A DNA stretch of 64,000 nucleotides from Pseudomonas sp. (GTDB taxonomy: Bacteria > Pseudomonadota > Gammaproteobacteria > Pseudomonadales > Pseudomonadaceae), in assembly GCF_017744435.1 (NCBI RefSeq), contig NZ_JAGIBG010000001.1:99556-163555 (forward strand), written 5' to 3'. A program made the position numbers and the translations under genes. This document shows positions 8,832 to 16,513 of the stretch, piece after piece (position 1 is the stretch's first letter; each line of letters opens with the position of its first letter). Under the pieces are notes generated by a model that did not search any database, was not told where the DNA came from, and was given only the letters and a program-made list of their open reading frames with translations.

Positions 8832-9842
8832 TTACAGGCCGAAGCGCAGCAACCCCAGCACCAGCAGCACCAGGAACACCGTTTCGCCCACCATCAGCAG
8901 GATCGGCTTGATGCCCACGGCGGCCAGTTCCTTGAGCTGGGTCTTCATGCCGAGGGCGGCGATCGACACCACCAGGCACCAGCGCGACAGCTCGTTGATG
9001 CTGCCCTGCACCACCAGCGGCACCCAGCCGGTGCTGTTGACGCAGGCCAGGAGCAGGAAGCCGACCGCGAACCACGGCAGCAACGGCGGGCGCTTGCCGC
9101 TGCTGTCGATGCCCTGGCGACGGCCGATCATGGCCGCGACGACGATCACCGGGACCAGCATGGCCACGCGCATCAGCTTGACCACCGTGGCGGTGTCGCC
9201 GGTTTCGGTGGACATGCTGTAGCCCGCCCCCACCACTTGCGCCACATCATGGATGGTGGCGCCAAGGAACACCCCGGCCGTTTGCGGCGACAGGCCCAGG
9301 GCATTGGCGATCATCGGGTAGAGGATCATCGCCAGGGTCGACAGCGCCGACACCCCGATCACGGTGAACAGCGTGGCGCGTTCCTTCTGCGGGTGGCTGG
9401 GCAATGCGGCGGCCAGCGCCAGCGCCGCCGAAGCACCGCAGATCGCCGTGGCGCCGCCGGTGAGCATGCCGAACAGGCGCTGGAAGCCCAGGGCCTTGGC
9501 CGCCACCATCGACACACTGATGGTCACAACCACCAGGATCACCACCAGCGCCACGGCTTTCCAGCCAAGGCCGGCCATCTGTTCCAGGGTGATGCGCATG
9601 CCCAGCAAGGCCACGCCCAGGCGCAGCACGGTGCGTGCGGTGAACTCGATGCCGGCCTTGCACGTGCCGTCTGCGCTGAGGAAGTTCAGGGCCAGCCCCA
9701 GCAGCAGGGCGAACAGCATCACCGGTGCGCCGTAATGCTCGGCCAGGAAGCTTGCCGCACCTGCCGCGATCAGGCTGACGATCAGCCCGGGCGCCAGTTC
9801 GCGCACGCGGTGGTTGACCTGGGAAAGTGCCAGTGTGCTCAT
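8832..9842 (-). CDS. YeiH/PF03601 family putative sulfate/sulfite exporter
   Basis: 336-residue polytopic inner-membrane protein of the YeiH (PF03601) family, with about ten hydrophobic segments and a conserved GGATAICGASAALALAAALP stretch. Family members are annotated as putative sulfate exporters, and some sit beside sulfonate catabolism genes, where sulfite or sulfate efflux is proposed. The ATG at 9842 has a strong CAGGAGGTGG site and overlaps the Rieske gene by four bases. It is the last gene of the MFS-DsbA-Rieske-YeiH operon. With an importer at the head and a possible sulfur-oxyanion exporter at the end, the unit may process an organosulfur compound, but no desulfonating enzyme is seen in the window. 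Confidence 0.82.
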   Translation of the reverse strand: MSTLALSQVNHRVRELAPGLIVSLIAAGAASFLAEHYGAPVMLFALLLGLALNFLSADGTCKAGIEFTARTVLRLGVALLGMRITLEQMAGLGWKAVALVVILVVVTISVSMVAAKALGFQRLFGMLTGGATAICGASAALALAAALPSHPQKERATLFTVIGVSALSTLAMILYPMIANALGLSPQTAGVFLGATIHDVAQVVGAGYSMSTETGDTATVVKLMRVAMLVPVIVVAAMIGRRQGIDSSGKRPPLLPWFAVGFLLLACVNSTGWVPLVVQGSINELSRWCLVVSIAALGMKTQLKELAAVGIKPILLMVGETVFLVLLVLGLLRFGL

Positions 9843-10165
9843 GCCACCACCTCCTGGCGGGCCAGTACGATAAACACCCGGTCACCCTCGACCTCTACCG
9901 GGTAACTGGCGACCTTGAGCGCAGTGGAATTGAGCAGGTAGCCGCTGGCCAGATCAAAGCGCAGGCCGTGGGATCGGCACTGAATCACCGCCCCCTGCAG
10001 CTGCCCGGCACACAGCGAAGCGCCTTGGTGCGGGCAACTGTCGTCGACCGCCAACAGGCGCCCATCCACGTTGAACAGCGCCACGCTCTTGCCCTCACCC
10101 TCGACCAGGCAGCGCTCGCCAATCGCCGGCACCCGCGCTGCCGGCACTTCGATACGCCGGTTCAT
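9839..10165 (-). CDS. Rieske-type [2Fe-2S] ferredoxin
   Basis: 108-residue stand-alone Rieske protein. The cluster ligands are visible as C44-P-H46 and C63-R-S-H66. There is no transmembrane segment and no oxygenase catalytic domain, so it resembles the soluble ferredoxin of Rieske dioxygenases or a NirD-like subunit. It overlaps both neighbours by four bases, so it is translated in a tightly coupled operon with the DsbA-like and YeiH genes. It would carry electrons to an oxygenase or reductase, but none is encoded nearby. A partner elsewhere, or a regulatory or redox-sensing use, is possible. Confidence 0.88.
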   Translation of the reverse strand: MNRRIEVPAARVPAIGERCLVEGEGKSVALFNVDGRLLAVDDSCPHQGASLCAGQLQGAVIQCRSHGLRFDLASGYLLNSTALKVASYPVEVEGDRVFIVLARQEVVA

Positions 10166-10824
10166 CCTTTCACCTGCTCCATGCGCGATACGGCCATGTG
10201 CATGGCTTCGAGCAATGCCTCGGCCGGTTGGGCACCCACCACCTGCAGCCGATCATCGAAGACGAAACAGGGCACGCCGCGTCTGGCAATGTCGGCGCTG
10301 GCACTGACGAATGGCAGGCCATCACCGCGCAGGCTGCCAGCCAGGCTGTGCGCAGCAAAGCCGCACTGCTCGGCGATGCGCAACAGCGTGGCACGGTCAC
10401 CCAGGTCTTCGCCCTGCGTGAAGTACGCGGCCAGCAGCCGCTCCAGCAGCGCCTCGACCTGCGCTTCGCTGCCCAGTTCGCTGGCATGCAAGAGCAAGCG
10501 ATGGGCGTCGGCCGTGTTGGGCATGCGCTGGATGCGGCTGAAGTCGATCTGCTCACCCACGGCGCTGGCGGCTTCGCGCACCTGGGCCTGGCGCTGGTGC
10601 ACGGCCTGGTCGCTGCCCAGGCGCCGGCGGTAGAACTCGGCGAACGGCTGGCCGTCGAACGGCAGCTCAGGCAGCAGTTGCACGCCCTGCCAGGCCAGGT
10701 TGACCTCGACCTCCGGCTGCGCCGCCTTGAACTGCGCCAGCGCAGCTTGCAATTGCCGACGGCCGATCAGGCACCACGGGCAGATGAAATCGAAGTACAC
10801 ATCAATCGACAACGAACGCTTCAC
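10162..10824 (-). CDS. DsbA/FrnE-family thioredoxin-fold oxidoreductase
   Basis: 220-residue cytoplasmic DsbA-family protein (PF01323, FrnE/2-hydroxychromene-2-carboxylate isomerase-like). The redox motif is FICPWCLIG with C15 and C18. An alpha-helical insertion follows and the C-terminus has the usual GVPCFVFDD cis-proline region. No signal peptide is present, so it is not a periplasmic DsbA. FrnE-like proteins catalyse dithiol exchange or glutathione-dependent isomerisation. It overlaps the MFS gene upstream and the Rieske gene downstream by four bases each. The exact reaction is not predictable. Confidence 0.85.
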   Translation of the reverse strand: MKRSLSIDVYFDFICPWCLIGRRQLQAALAQFKAAQPEVEVNLAWQGVQLLPELPFDGQPFAEFYRRRLGSDQAVHQRQAQVREAASAVGEQIDFSRIQRMPNTADAHRLLLHASELGSEAQVEALLERLLAAYFTQGEDLGDRATLLRIAEQCGFAAHSLAGSLRGDGLPFVSASADIARRGVPCFVFDDRLQVVGAQPAEALLEAMHMAVSRMEQVKG

Positions 10825-12155
10825 GAGCGGGCCTCCAGGGTGGGCTGCACGGGCGCTTGCACGGGTTCACCGGGCTGCAGGCGCGCCATGTCAAGGTGGT
10901 AGTAACGCTTGGCGTAGAAGAACACCGCAGCAGCGCCGATGCTGATCAACGGCACCAGCTGGAATGCCGACTGCAGGCCGATCAGATCGGACACCTTGCC
11001 GGTGATCAGCGGGCCGGTGGCCAGCCCCAACAGGTTGTTGCTCAAGGTCAGGGTGGCGAACGCGGTGCCGTGCACCGAGTAGTGGGTCAGGTTGGCGACC
11101 ATGGCACTGGACGGGCCATTGGTGCCGGCGGCAATCATCATGCCCAGGCAGATCAGCACCAGCTGCGCCAACCCTGGCGGCATGGCAAACGCCACCGACA
11201 GCAGCAGGCAACTGCCCAGGCAGTAGGCGATGGCCAGGCTGATCTTGCGGTCCGGGCAGTGGCGCCCCATGCGGTCGCAGAGCATGCCGCACAGGACGAT
11301 GCCGATGCCGCTGCACAGCACGATGATCGCCGCCACGGCGCCGGCGCGATCAGTGCCCATGGCGTAGTAGCGGTTCAGGTAGCTGGGGAACCAGACGATC
11401 ACCGTGCCACCGACGAACAGCTGCAAGCCGCTGCCGACATAGGCGCAGATCACCGAGCGGCTTGAATACAGGGTACGCAGTGGGCGCAGCGCCTTGAGCG
11501 CCGCCTTGTCGGGCCTGGCCTCATTGCCGTTGGGCGCAATGCGCGCTTCGCGCACGATCAGCGGGTACAGCAGCGCCAGCACCAGGCCGAACAGGGCCAT
11601 GCCGGCGAACGCCCAGCGCCAGCCCAGGTGCTGGGCCATCACCCCGCCCAGGGCCATGCCCAGCACCGAGCCGAACATGCCACCGGCCATGAACGAGCCG
11701 GCCAGTGTGGCGCGCATCTCGCGCGGGAACACCGCCACCACCACGGCGATGCCGACGCTGCCGTAGGCCGCCTCGCCGACGCCGACCATGAAGCGGGCAA
11801 TGAACATTTCCTGGTAGTTGTCCGCCAGGCCGCAGCCCAGGGTCGCCAGGCTCCATATCACGGCCATGGCGGTCAGGCTCTTGATCCGGCCAATGCGGTC
11901 GGCGAGCAGCGACAGGGGGAAGGTCAGCAGGCCGACCATCAGCGCAACGATGCCACTGAGCAGGCCGAGCTGGCTGTCGCTGAGCAGCCACTCCTGTTTC
12001 AGCAGCGGGAACACGGCGTTGAGCACCTGGCGCGACATGTAGTCGGAAATCAACAGGCCGAACGTCAGGGCGAAGACGATCCAGGCGTAGCGCCGTGGAA
12101 TGCCGAGCGAAGTATCAGTGCCAGGTTGTGCCGCACTGGCGTGATAGGTGGCCAT
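10821..12155 (-). CDS. MFS transporter (aromatic acid:H+ symporter/ACS-like)
   Basis: 444-residue major facilitator with twelve predicted helices. The loop 2-3 signature is present as LADRIGRIKSLT (G-x-x-x-D-R-x-G-R type), and a related CDRMGRH sequence follows helix 8, the usual internal duplication. The ATG at 12155 follows CCGAGGAGGCAGC, an excellent ribosome site. It heads a four-gene operon with the DsbA-like, Rieske and YeiH genes. A 190-base gap separates it from the upstream SDR gene, and that gap carries two copies of the AraC-type motif, implying its own promoter. Substrate is unknown; organic anions are typical of close families. Confidence 0.85.
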   Translation of the reverse strand: MATYHASAAQPGTDTSLGIPRRYAWIVFALTFGLLISDYMSRQVLNAVFPLLKQEWLLSDSQLGLLSGIVALMVGLLTFPLSLLADRIGRIKSLTAMAVIWSLATLGCGLADNYQEMFIARFMVGVGEAAYGSVGIAVVVAVFPREMRATLAGSFMAGGMFGSVLGMALGGVMAQHLGWRWAFAGMALFGLVLALLYPLIVREARIAPNGNEARPDKAALKALRPLRTLYSSRSVICAYVGSGLQLFVGGTVIVWFPSYLNRYYAMGTDRAGAVAAIIVLCSGIGIVLCGMLCDRMGRHCPDRKISLAIAYCLGSCLLLSVAFAMPPGLAQLVLICLGMMIAAGTNGPSSAMVANLTHYSVHGTAFATLTLSNNLLGLATGPLITGKVSDLIGLQSAFQLVPLISIGAAAVFFYAKRYYHLDMARLQPGEPVQAPVQPTLEARS

Positions 12156-12269
12156 GCTGCCTCCTCGGATATCTGGGTTTTTTGTTGTTATTGCTTGCAG
12201 GCTATCGGGCGTAGCTGAACCGCGGAATGCTTGTCCAAAGGCAATGTAGGCCGTTGCGCAAGGGCCCGC

Positions 12270-12306
12270 TTATCATCGGACGACAACGGTTTTTCAGTTC
12301 ATGACA
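12270..12306 (+). promoter_or_regulatory. Candidate AraC-family operator, two half-sites
   Basis: Two 16-mers start exactly 21 bp apart: TTATCATCGGACGACA (12270-12285) and TTTTCAGTTCATGACA (12291-12306). They match the sites at 7669 (14 of 16) and 7606 (15 of 16). They lie about 115-150 bases upstream of the MFS start, in reverse orientation to that gene. Placement and helical spacing suggest an operator for the AraC-type regulator at 7752-8813. Confidence 0.55.
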
Positions 12307-12308
12307 GC

Positions 12309-12330
12309 ACCCCGGTTTGCCCGCCGGGGT
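12309..12330. other. Inverted repeat after the SDR gene
   Basis: ACCCCGG and CCGGGGT are separated by eight bases, just beyond the stop of the leftward SDR gene at 12346. This could end transcription of the kinase-ACAD-SDR operon, but no T-run follows on the minus strand, so terminator function is uncertain. Confidence 0.35.
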
Positions 12331-12345
12331 ACTGCTGGCGCTGGC

Positions 12346-13104
12346 TCAGTACGCCGAAATGCCACCATCCACGGCAATGGCCTGGCCGGTCATGTAGCTG
12401 TTTTCACGGGCGCACAGCATCAGCATCGCCGCGACGATTTCATCCGGGGTGCCCAGGCGCTTCATTGGCGAGCCCTGGGCGAGAAACGCCTGCTGCTCGC
12501 CCACTTCGCTCTCGGTGACCATGGGCGTGGCGCTGTAGAACGGGCACAGCGCGTTGACGCGGATGCCCCGGCGGGCATATTCGACCGCTGCGGTGCGGGT
12601 CAGCCCGACCACCGCGTGCTTGGCGGCAGCGTAGGCGGCCAGCTTCGGTGCGCCGCCCAGGCCGGCTATGGAAGCGATGTTGAGGATCACCCCGCCACCG
12701 TGCGGCAGCATCTGGCGGATCTGCTGCTGCATGCAGAAGAACACACCCTTGGTGTTGACCGCGTGGCTGCGGTCCAGCTCTTCTTCGGTGGTGTCGATGA
12801 AGCGCTTCATCGGGGTGAGGATGCCGGCATTGTTCACCCCCACATCGAGGCGACCGAAGGTGGCCACGGCCGCGTCCACCAAGGCCTTGACCTGCACCTC
12901 GCGGGTCACGTCGCAGGGCACCGCCAGCACCGTGGCGCCGGCCTCGCGCAAGGCGCCGGCCACCCGTTCCAGGCCCGCCACATCACGGTCGCCCAACACC
13001 AGCCGGGCGCCCAGCCCGGCCAGGCGCTCGGCCAGCAACGCGCCAAAGCCGCTGGCGGCGCCCGTGATCATCACCACCTGGTCGCGATAGCTGTCGAGGC
13101 TCAT
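12346..13104 (-). CDS. SDR-family oxidoreductase (LvaD-like position)
   Basis: 252-residue classical short-chain dehydrogenase. The cofactor motif TGAASGFG spans residues 14-21 and NNAG is at 91-94. The catalytic set is Ser145 and the Y158-x-x-x-K162 motif. It overlaps the acyl-CoA dehydrogenase gene by four bases. In the P. putida levulinate (lva) pathway an SDR, LvaD, interconverts the 4-keto and 4-hydroxy acyl-CoA. By context this enzyme may do the equivalent step, or oxidise the 3-hydroxyacyl-CoA product. The SDR fold and catalytic residues are seen; the pathway role is inferred. Confidence 0.85.
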   Translation of the reverse strand: MSLDSYRDQVVMITGAASGFGALLAERLAGLGARLVLGDRDVAGLERVAGALREAGATVLAVPCDVTREVQVKALVDAAVATFGRLDVGVNNAGILTPMKRFIDTTEEELDRSHAVNTKGVFFCMQQQIRQMLPHGGGVILNIASIAGLGGAPKLAAYAAAKHAVVGLTRTAAVEYARRGIRVNALCPFYSATPMVTESEVGEQQAFLAQGSPMKRLGTPDEIVAAMLMLCARENSYMTGQAIAVDGGISAY

Positions 13105-14279
13105 CCCGCCACCTGCGAGGTGTTGCGGGCGAGGATCTTCTTCGCCAGGCTCATGCGGTGCACTTCGTTCGGGCCGTCATAAATGCGGAAGCTGCGCGCA
13201 TCGCGGAAGATCCGCTCGACGATCGATTCGCCAGTCACGCCCTGCCCGCCCAGCACCTGCACGCAGCGGTCGATCACCCGCCAGATGGCCTCGGAGCTGA
13301 GCACCTTGGCCATGCTCGACTCGACGTTGCCACGCTCGCCCTGGTCCAGCACCCAGGCACAGTGCCAGATCGCCAGACGCGTGGTGTGCAGGTCCATTTC
13401 GTTGTCGGCGAGCATGAACCCCACGCCCTGGTGCTCGCCTAGCCGCTTGCCGAACGACACCCGCTGGCTGGCATAACGACAGGCTTCGTCGTGGGCGCGA
13501 CGAGCCTGGCCCAGCCAGCGCATGCAGTGGGTCAGGCGCGCTGGCGCCAGGCGCACCTGGGCATAGCGGAAGCCTTTGCCGACTTCGCCCAGCACATCGC
13601 TGGCGGGAATGCGCAGGTTGTCGAAACGCAGCACCGCATGGCCGCCGGCAAAGCAGCTGTCCAGCGAATCCATCATGCGTTCGAGGATGAAGCCGGGGCG
13701 ATCGGTGTCGGTGAGGAACAGCGTCGCGCTGCCGTCCTCCATGCGCGCCATGATGATCGCCAGCTGCGCCCCCTCGGCCCCGGTGATGAACCATTTCTGG
13801 CCATTGATGAGGTAGTCGTCGCCATCGCGCACGGCCTGGGTGGTCAGCATCGAAGGGTCGGAGCCTGCGCCCGGGCTCGGCTCGGTCATGGCGAAGCATG
13901 AGCGGATGCGGCCCTGCACCAACGGTTTGAGCCAGCGGTCTTTCTGGGCCGGTGTGGCCACCTGTTCCAGCAGGTGGATGTTGCCTTCGTCCGGGGCGTG
14001 GATGTTCAAGGCCACCGGGCCCAGGGTCGAATAACCGGCCTCTTCGAAGAGGATCGCCTTCTCGATGTGGCTCAGGCCCAACCCACCCAGGTCGCGTGAC
14101 GCATGCGGGGTCAGCAGGCCGTGTTCACGGGCCTGGTCGAGCAGCCACTGACGCAGCTCGGCGGACGGCCCGTGGGGTGTCTGGCGCGGGTCGCGCTCCA
14201 GGGGGATGACGATGTCGGCAATGAACTGCCGGACTTTGGCTTGCAGGGCGGTCAGCTCGGCAGACAGGGCGAAATGCAT
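13101..14279 (-). CDS. ACAD10/11-type acyl-CoA dehydrogenase (LvaC-like)
   Basis: 392-residue FAD-dependent acyl-CoA dehydrogenase with the usual N-terminal, beta and C-terminal helical domains (FAMTEPSPGAGSDPSM in the FAD region). At the usual catalytic position most family members read YEGT; here it reads IYDGPNEVH, with Asp and Pro, as I recall for the ACAD10/11 and LvaC subgroup. The alternative isovaleryl-CoA dehydrogenase-type Glu is also absent (APARLTH). That subgroup removes phosphate from 4-phosphoacyl-CoA and rehydrates it to 3-hydroxyacyl-CoA. The ATG at 14279 follows AAGGAACC. An APH-type kinase gene lies upstream in the same operon, which fits this chemistry. Confidence 0.85.
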   Translation of the reverse strand: MHFALSAELTALQAKVRQFIADIVIPLERDPRQTPHGPSAELRQWLLDQAREHGLLTPHASRDLGGLGLSHIEKAILFEEAGYSTLGPVALNIHAPDEGNIHLLEQVATPAQKDRWLKPLVQGRIRSCFAMTEPSPGAGSDPSMLTTQAVRDGDDYLINGQKWFITGAEGAQLAIIMARMEDGSATLFLTDTDRPGFILERMMDSLDSCFAGGHAVLRFDNLRIPASDVLGEVGKGFRYAQVRLAPARLTHCMRWLGQARRAHDEACRYASQRVSFGKRLGEHQGVGFMLADNEMDLHTTRLAIWHCAWVLDQGERGNVESSMAKVLSSEAIWRVIDRCVQVLGGQGVTGESIVERIFRDARSFRIYDGPNEVHRMSLAKKILARNTSQVAG

Positions 14280-14306
14280 GGTGAGGTTCCTTGTGGGCGA
14301 AGAGGT

Positions 14307-15026
14307 TCAGGCGTGCAGGCGGTTTGGGTCGATGGAGGCGTGCACCTGCTCCATGACGGTCTTGTCGATCGCCGTCTTGCCTGGGTCGTACGCTGAGTAG
14401 TTGAGGGTGCGGATGCAGGCGCGCAGCACTTGCGGGCCGGCCATGTCGATGTCGACGATGTTCAGGCAGGCCGGGTCCTGTTCGAAGGCGGCCAGGGCGC
14501 CGAGCCCGGCGCCGCAGGCCCAGGCCAGCAGAATGCGGTTGACCGCGTCGTGGCTGACCAGCAGCAGCGCGTTCCAGCCCGGCTCTTCGAGCAATTGCTG
14601 GAAGCTGCCCAATACGCGTTGCTGGAACGCCAGCCACGATTCGCCGCGCAAGAAGGCCGCCTCGGGGAGGTCGGCAAGCTGATAGGCCTGGGCCACCTCG
14701 CGGTGCAGGCATTCGCGGGGGATTTCCCGCAGGCGGCCGGCGCGGATCTCGCGCAGCGCGGCGCGCTCCTCCACCGCCTGGGCGCGGCCACCCAGCAACT
14801 GGTCGAGGGTCTGCCGGGTACGCGGGTAGTCCGAGCACACCGCGCGGTCGAAGTGCACCGGCGCCAGCACCTCGCCCAGCGCCTGGGCCTGGGCCACGCC
14901 GTTGGCCGACAGTGGCACGTTGCGCGGGTCGAGGGGGCGGCCGCTGGCGTCGAAGTAATCGACATGGCCGTGCCGGACCAGGTAGCAGCGGCGGCGCCGC
15001 ACGGGCTGGGCAGGTTGTTCAGTCAT
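14307..15026 (-). CDS. Histidine phosphatase (phosphoglycerate-mutase superfamily)
   Basis: 239-residue branch-1 histidine phosphatase. The phosphoacceptor motif is LVRHGHVDY with R18-H19-G20, and the second catalytic histidine is in LLVSHDAVNRILL. No signal peptide is present, so it is cytoplasmic. Its start overlaps the DUF6285 gene by eight bases, and the ACAD gene follows after 27 bases. It sits between the kinase and dehydrogenase of an Lva-like cassette. The characterised lva operon, as I recall it, has no such gene. It may dephosphorylate dead-end phosphoacyl-CoA or phosphoacids, or act on a different phosphorylated substrate. Family assignment is firm, role inferred. Confidence 0.85.
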   Translation of the reverse strand: MTEQPAQPVRRRRCYLVRHGHVDYFDASGRPLDPRNVPLSANGVAQAQALGEVLAPVHFDRAVCSDYPRTRQTLDQLLGGRAQAVEERAALREIRAGRLREIPRECLHREVAQAYQLADLPEAAFLRGESWLAFQQRVLGSFQQLLEEPGWNALLLVSHDAVNRILLAWACGAGLGALAAFEQDPACLNIVDIDMAGPQVLRACIRTLNYSAYDPGKTAIDKTVMEQVHASIDPNRLHA

Positions 15027-15384
15027 GGGCGAGTACCTTGGGGTTGTCGATGCTCAGTTGCGCCCGGTTGATAGCCCTCAAGGCCATCAGCAAGCGGCTG
15101 CGGGCCTCGCCCATCGGGTCATAGGCACCGCGGCGGATACGCTGGGCCAGTTCATGGCGGGCCTGTTCCTCGGGCAAGGCCTGGCCTTGCAGCAGGCTGG
15201 CCAGGGCCTGGCGCTCGATGGCGGCACAGCTCGGCCCCTGGGCCAGCTCGCGGCTGGCGATCAACAGGGCGCTGGCGACCATCCGCGCCTCGTAGTGCAG
15301 GTGCGTAGGCAGCGCAGGCAGCAACTGCTTCAGCACGGCCTCACGGGCCGTGAGCAGCAGGTCATGGGCGTCGGGCTGGTTCAT
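15019..15384 (-). CDS. DUF6285 protein (LvaB-like kinase partner)
   Basis: 121-residue, mostly helical, soluble protein of the DUF6285 type. The conserved N-terminus HDLLLTAREAVLKQLLPALP and the HYEARMVASAL motif are visible. Its start overlaps the kinase stop by four bases (ATGA), implying translational coupling. In the levulinate system the small protein LvaB is encoded after the kinase LvaA and boosts its activity. By size, order and coupling this protein is the probable equivalent. No catalytic motif is recognisable. Identification as an LvaB analogue is inference. Confidence 0.75.
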   Translation of the reverse strand: MNQPDAHDLLLTAREAVLKQLLPALPTHLHYEARMVASALLIASRELAQGPSCAAIERQALASLLQGQALPEEQARHELAQRIRRGAYDPMGEARSRLLMALRAINRAQLSIDNPKVLAHD

Positions 15385-16430
15385 GGGCGGCCTCCTTGGG
15401 TGAGCAACAGCAGTTCCTGTTCCAGTTCGCTGACCATGCGCCCGGTCAACGCCAGCTCCAGCGAGCGTTGCTGGCCGCAGAGGTGGCGCTCGGCCTGCTG
15501 CAGGGCGATCACCGCCCAGCGCAGGTGGGCCATGACCTGCCAGAAGCGCAGCGTGTCGTGGTCCAGCGCCAGTGGCGAGACGCTGCGGTAGCCGGCGAGC
15601 AGGTCGTCGAGGTGGCCGACGCCGCCGGCCTCCAGGTCCGGCCGTGCGAAGCGCCAGCAGCGCGCGGTGAACCAGCCCAGGTCTTCGCGGGGGTCGCCCC
15701 AGCCGGCGAACTCCCAGTCCAGCACGCCGCTCAGCGCACCGGCCTCGACCATGTAGTTGCCGGTGCGGTAGTCACGATGGATCAGGCGCGCCGCCATGGG
15801 CGCGGGCTTGTTCAGTTCGCACCAGCGCAAGCCCCATTCGATGATCGGGTGGCTGCCCGGCAAGGCATCCAGATAAGCGCGGTACTGATCGACGCTGGCC
15901 TGCACCCCATCGGCCAGCGGTGGCGGCAGGAACGCCAGCGCCGCGTGCGGCGGGCGCAGCTGATGCAGGCGCGCCAGGTTGGCCCCCAGTTCCCGGCACA
16001 AGGCCGGGTTACCCTCGGGCACGCCCTGGGCGCTGGTCAGACGGTGGCCGCCGGCGCTGCCGGCCAGGGCCTGCATGATGAAAAAGTCGCGCCCGATCAC
16101 CTCGGGCGACTGGCACAGCCACAGCGGCGCAGGCACCTTGACACCCGCCTGGTGCACGGCGCTGAGCACGGCGAACTCCTGCTCCCGGCTCATGCTGGCC
16201 GCCACGGCGGAGGCTGCGTCAGTGCGCAACACCCAGCGCTGCGCAACACCGGCTACCTCCGCCTCGATCAGCCAGTTCTCCTGGATGGCCCCGCCCGACA
16301 AGCGCTCACTGCGGATGATGCGCACCGGCTGACCGTGAAGGCGCGCCTGTAGATACGCAGACAGCACCGCATGGGCGTCTGCGACGTCGATGCGAGCGCT
16401 GGTTTGCTGCGCGAAATGACTGTTTTGCAT
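15381..16430 (-). CDS. APH-type phosphotransferase (LvaA-like 4-hydroxyacyl-CoA kinase)
   Basis: 349-residue kinase of the aminoglycoside phosphotransferase/ACAD10 N-domain family. The catalytic loop is LIHRDYRTGNYMV (HxDxxxxN) and the metal-binding motif is DWEFAGWGDP. The frame runs up to a GTG at 16442, but the ATG at 16430 has a GGGA site at suitable distance. It is the first gene of the kinase-DUF6285-phosphatase-ACAD-SDR operon, and a sigma-54-type promoter lies 39-55 bases upstream. LvaA of P. putida phosphorylates the 4-hydroxyl of 4-hydroxyvaleryl-CoA; a similar reaction on another gamma-hydroxyacyl-CoA is proposed. True antibiotic resistance is unlikely in this context. Confidence 0.83.
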   Translation of the reverse strand: MQNSHFAQQTSARIDVADAHAVLSAYLQARLHGQPVRIIRSERLSGGAIQENWLIEAEVAGVAQRWVLRTDAASAVAASMSREQEFAVLSAVHQAGVKVPAPLWLCQSPEVIGRDFFIMQALAGSAGGHRLTSAQGVPEGNPALCRELGANLARLHQLRPPHAALAFLPPPLADGVQASVDQYRAYLDALPGSHPIIEWGLRWCELNKPAPMAARLIHRDYRTGNYMVEAGALSGVLDWEFAGWGDPREDLGWFTARCWRFARPDLEAGGVGHLDDLLAGYRSVSPLALDHDTLRFWQVMAHLRWAVIALQQAERHLCGQQRSLELALTGRMVSELEQELLLLTQGGRP

Positions 16431-16468
16431 GGTCGGTCCCACTCACTGTTCACACGTACCAGAGCACT

Positions 16469-16485
16469 AAGCAAGAGGGTTGCCA
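16469..16485 (-). promoter_or_regulatory. Sigma-54 (-24/-12) promoter of the kinase operon
   Basis: On the minus strand the sequence TGGCAACCCTCTTGCTT matches the RpoN consensus TGGCACG-N4-TTGCW, with GG and GC separated by exactly ten bases. It lies 39-55 bases upstream of the kinase ATG at 16430. A PrpR-type sigma-54 activator is encoded at 25553-27181, and the related lva operon is controlled by the sigma-54 activator LvaR. Confidence 0.7.
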
Positions 16486-16513
16486 GCTTTTTCGACAATC
16501 ACTAAATCGTTAC

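Noticed and set aside
15381..16430. The APH-type gene as an antibiotic-resistance determinant
   Set aside because: Operon context with DUF6285 and an ACAD10/11-type dehydrogenase fits acyl-CoA catabolism; there is no mobile-element context.
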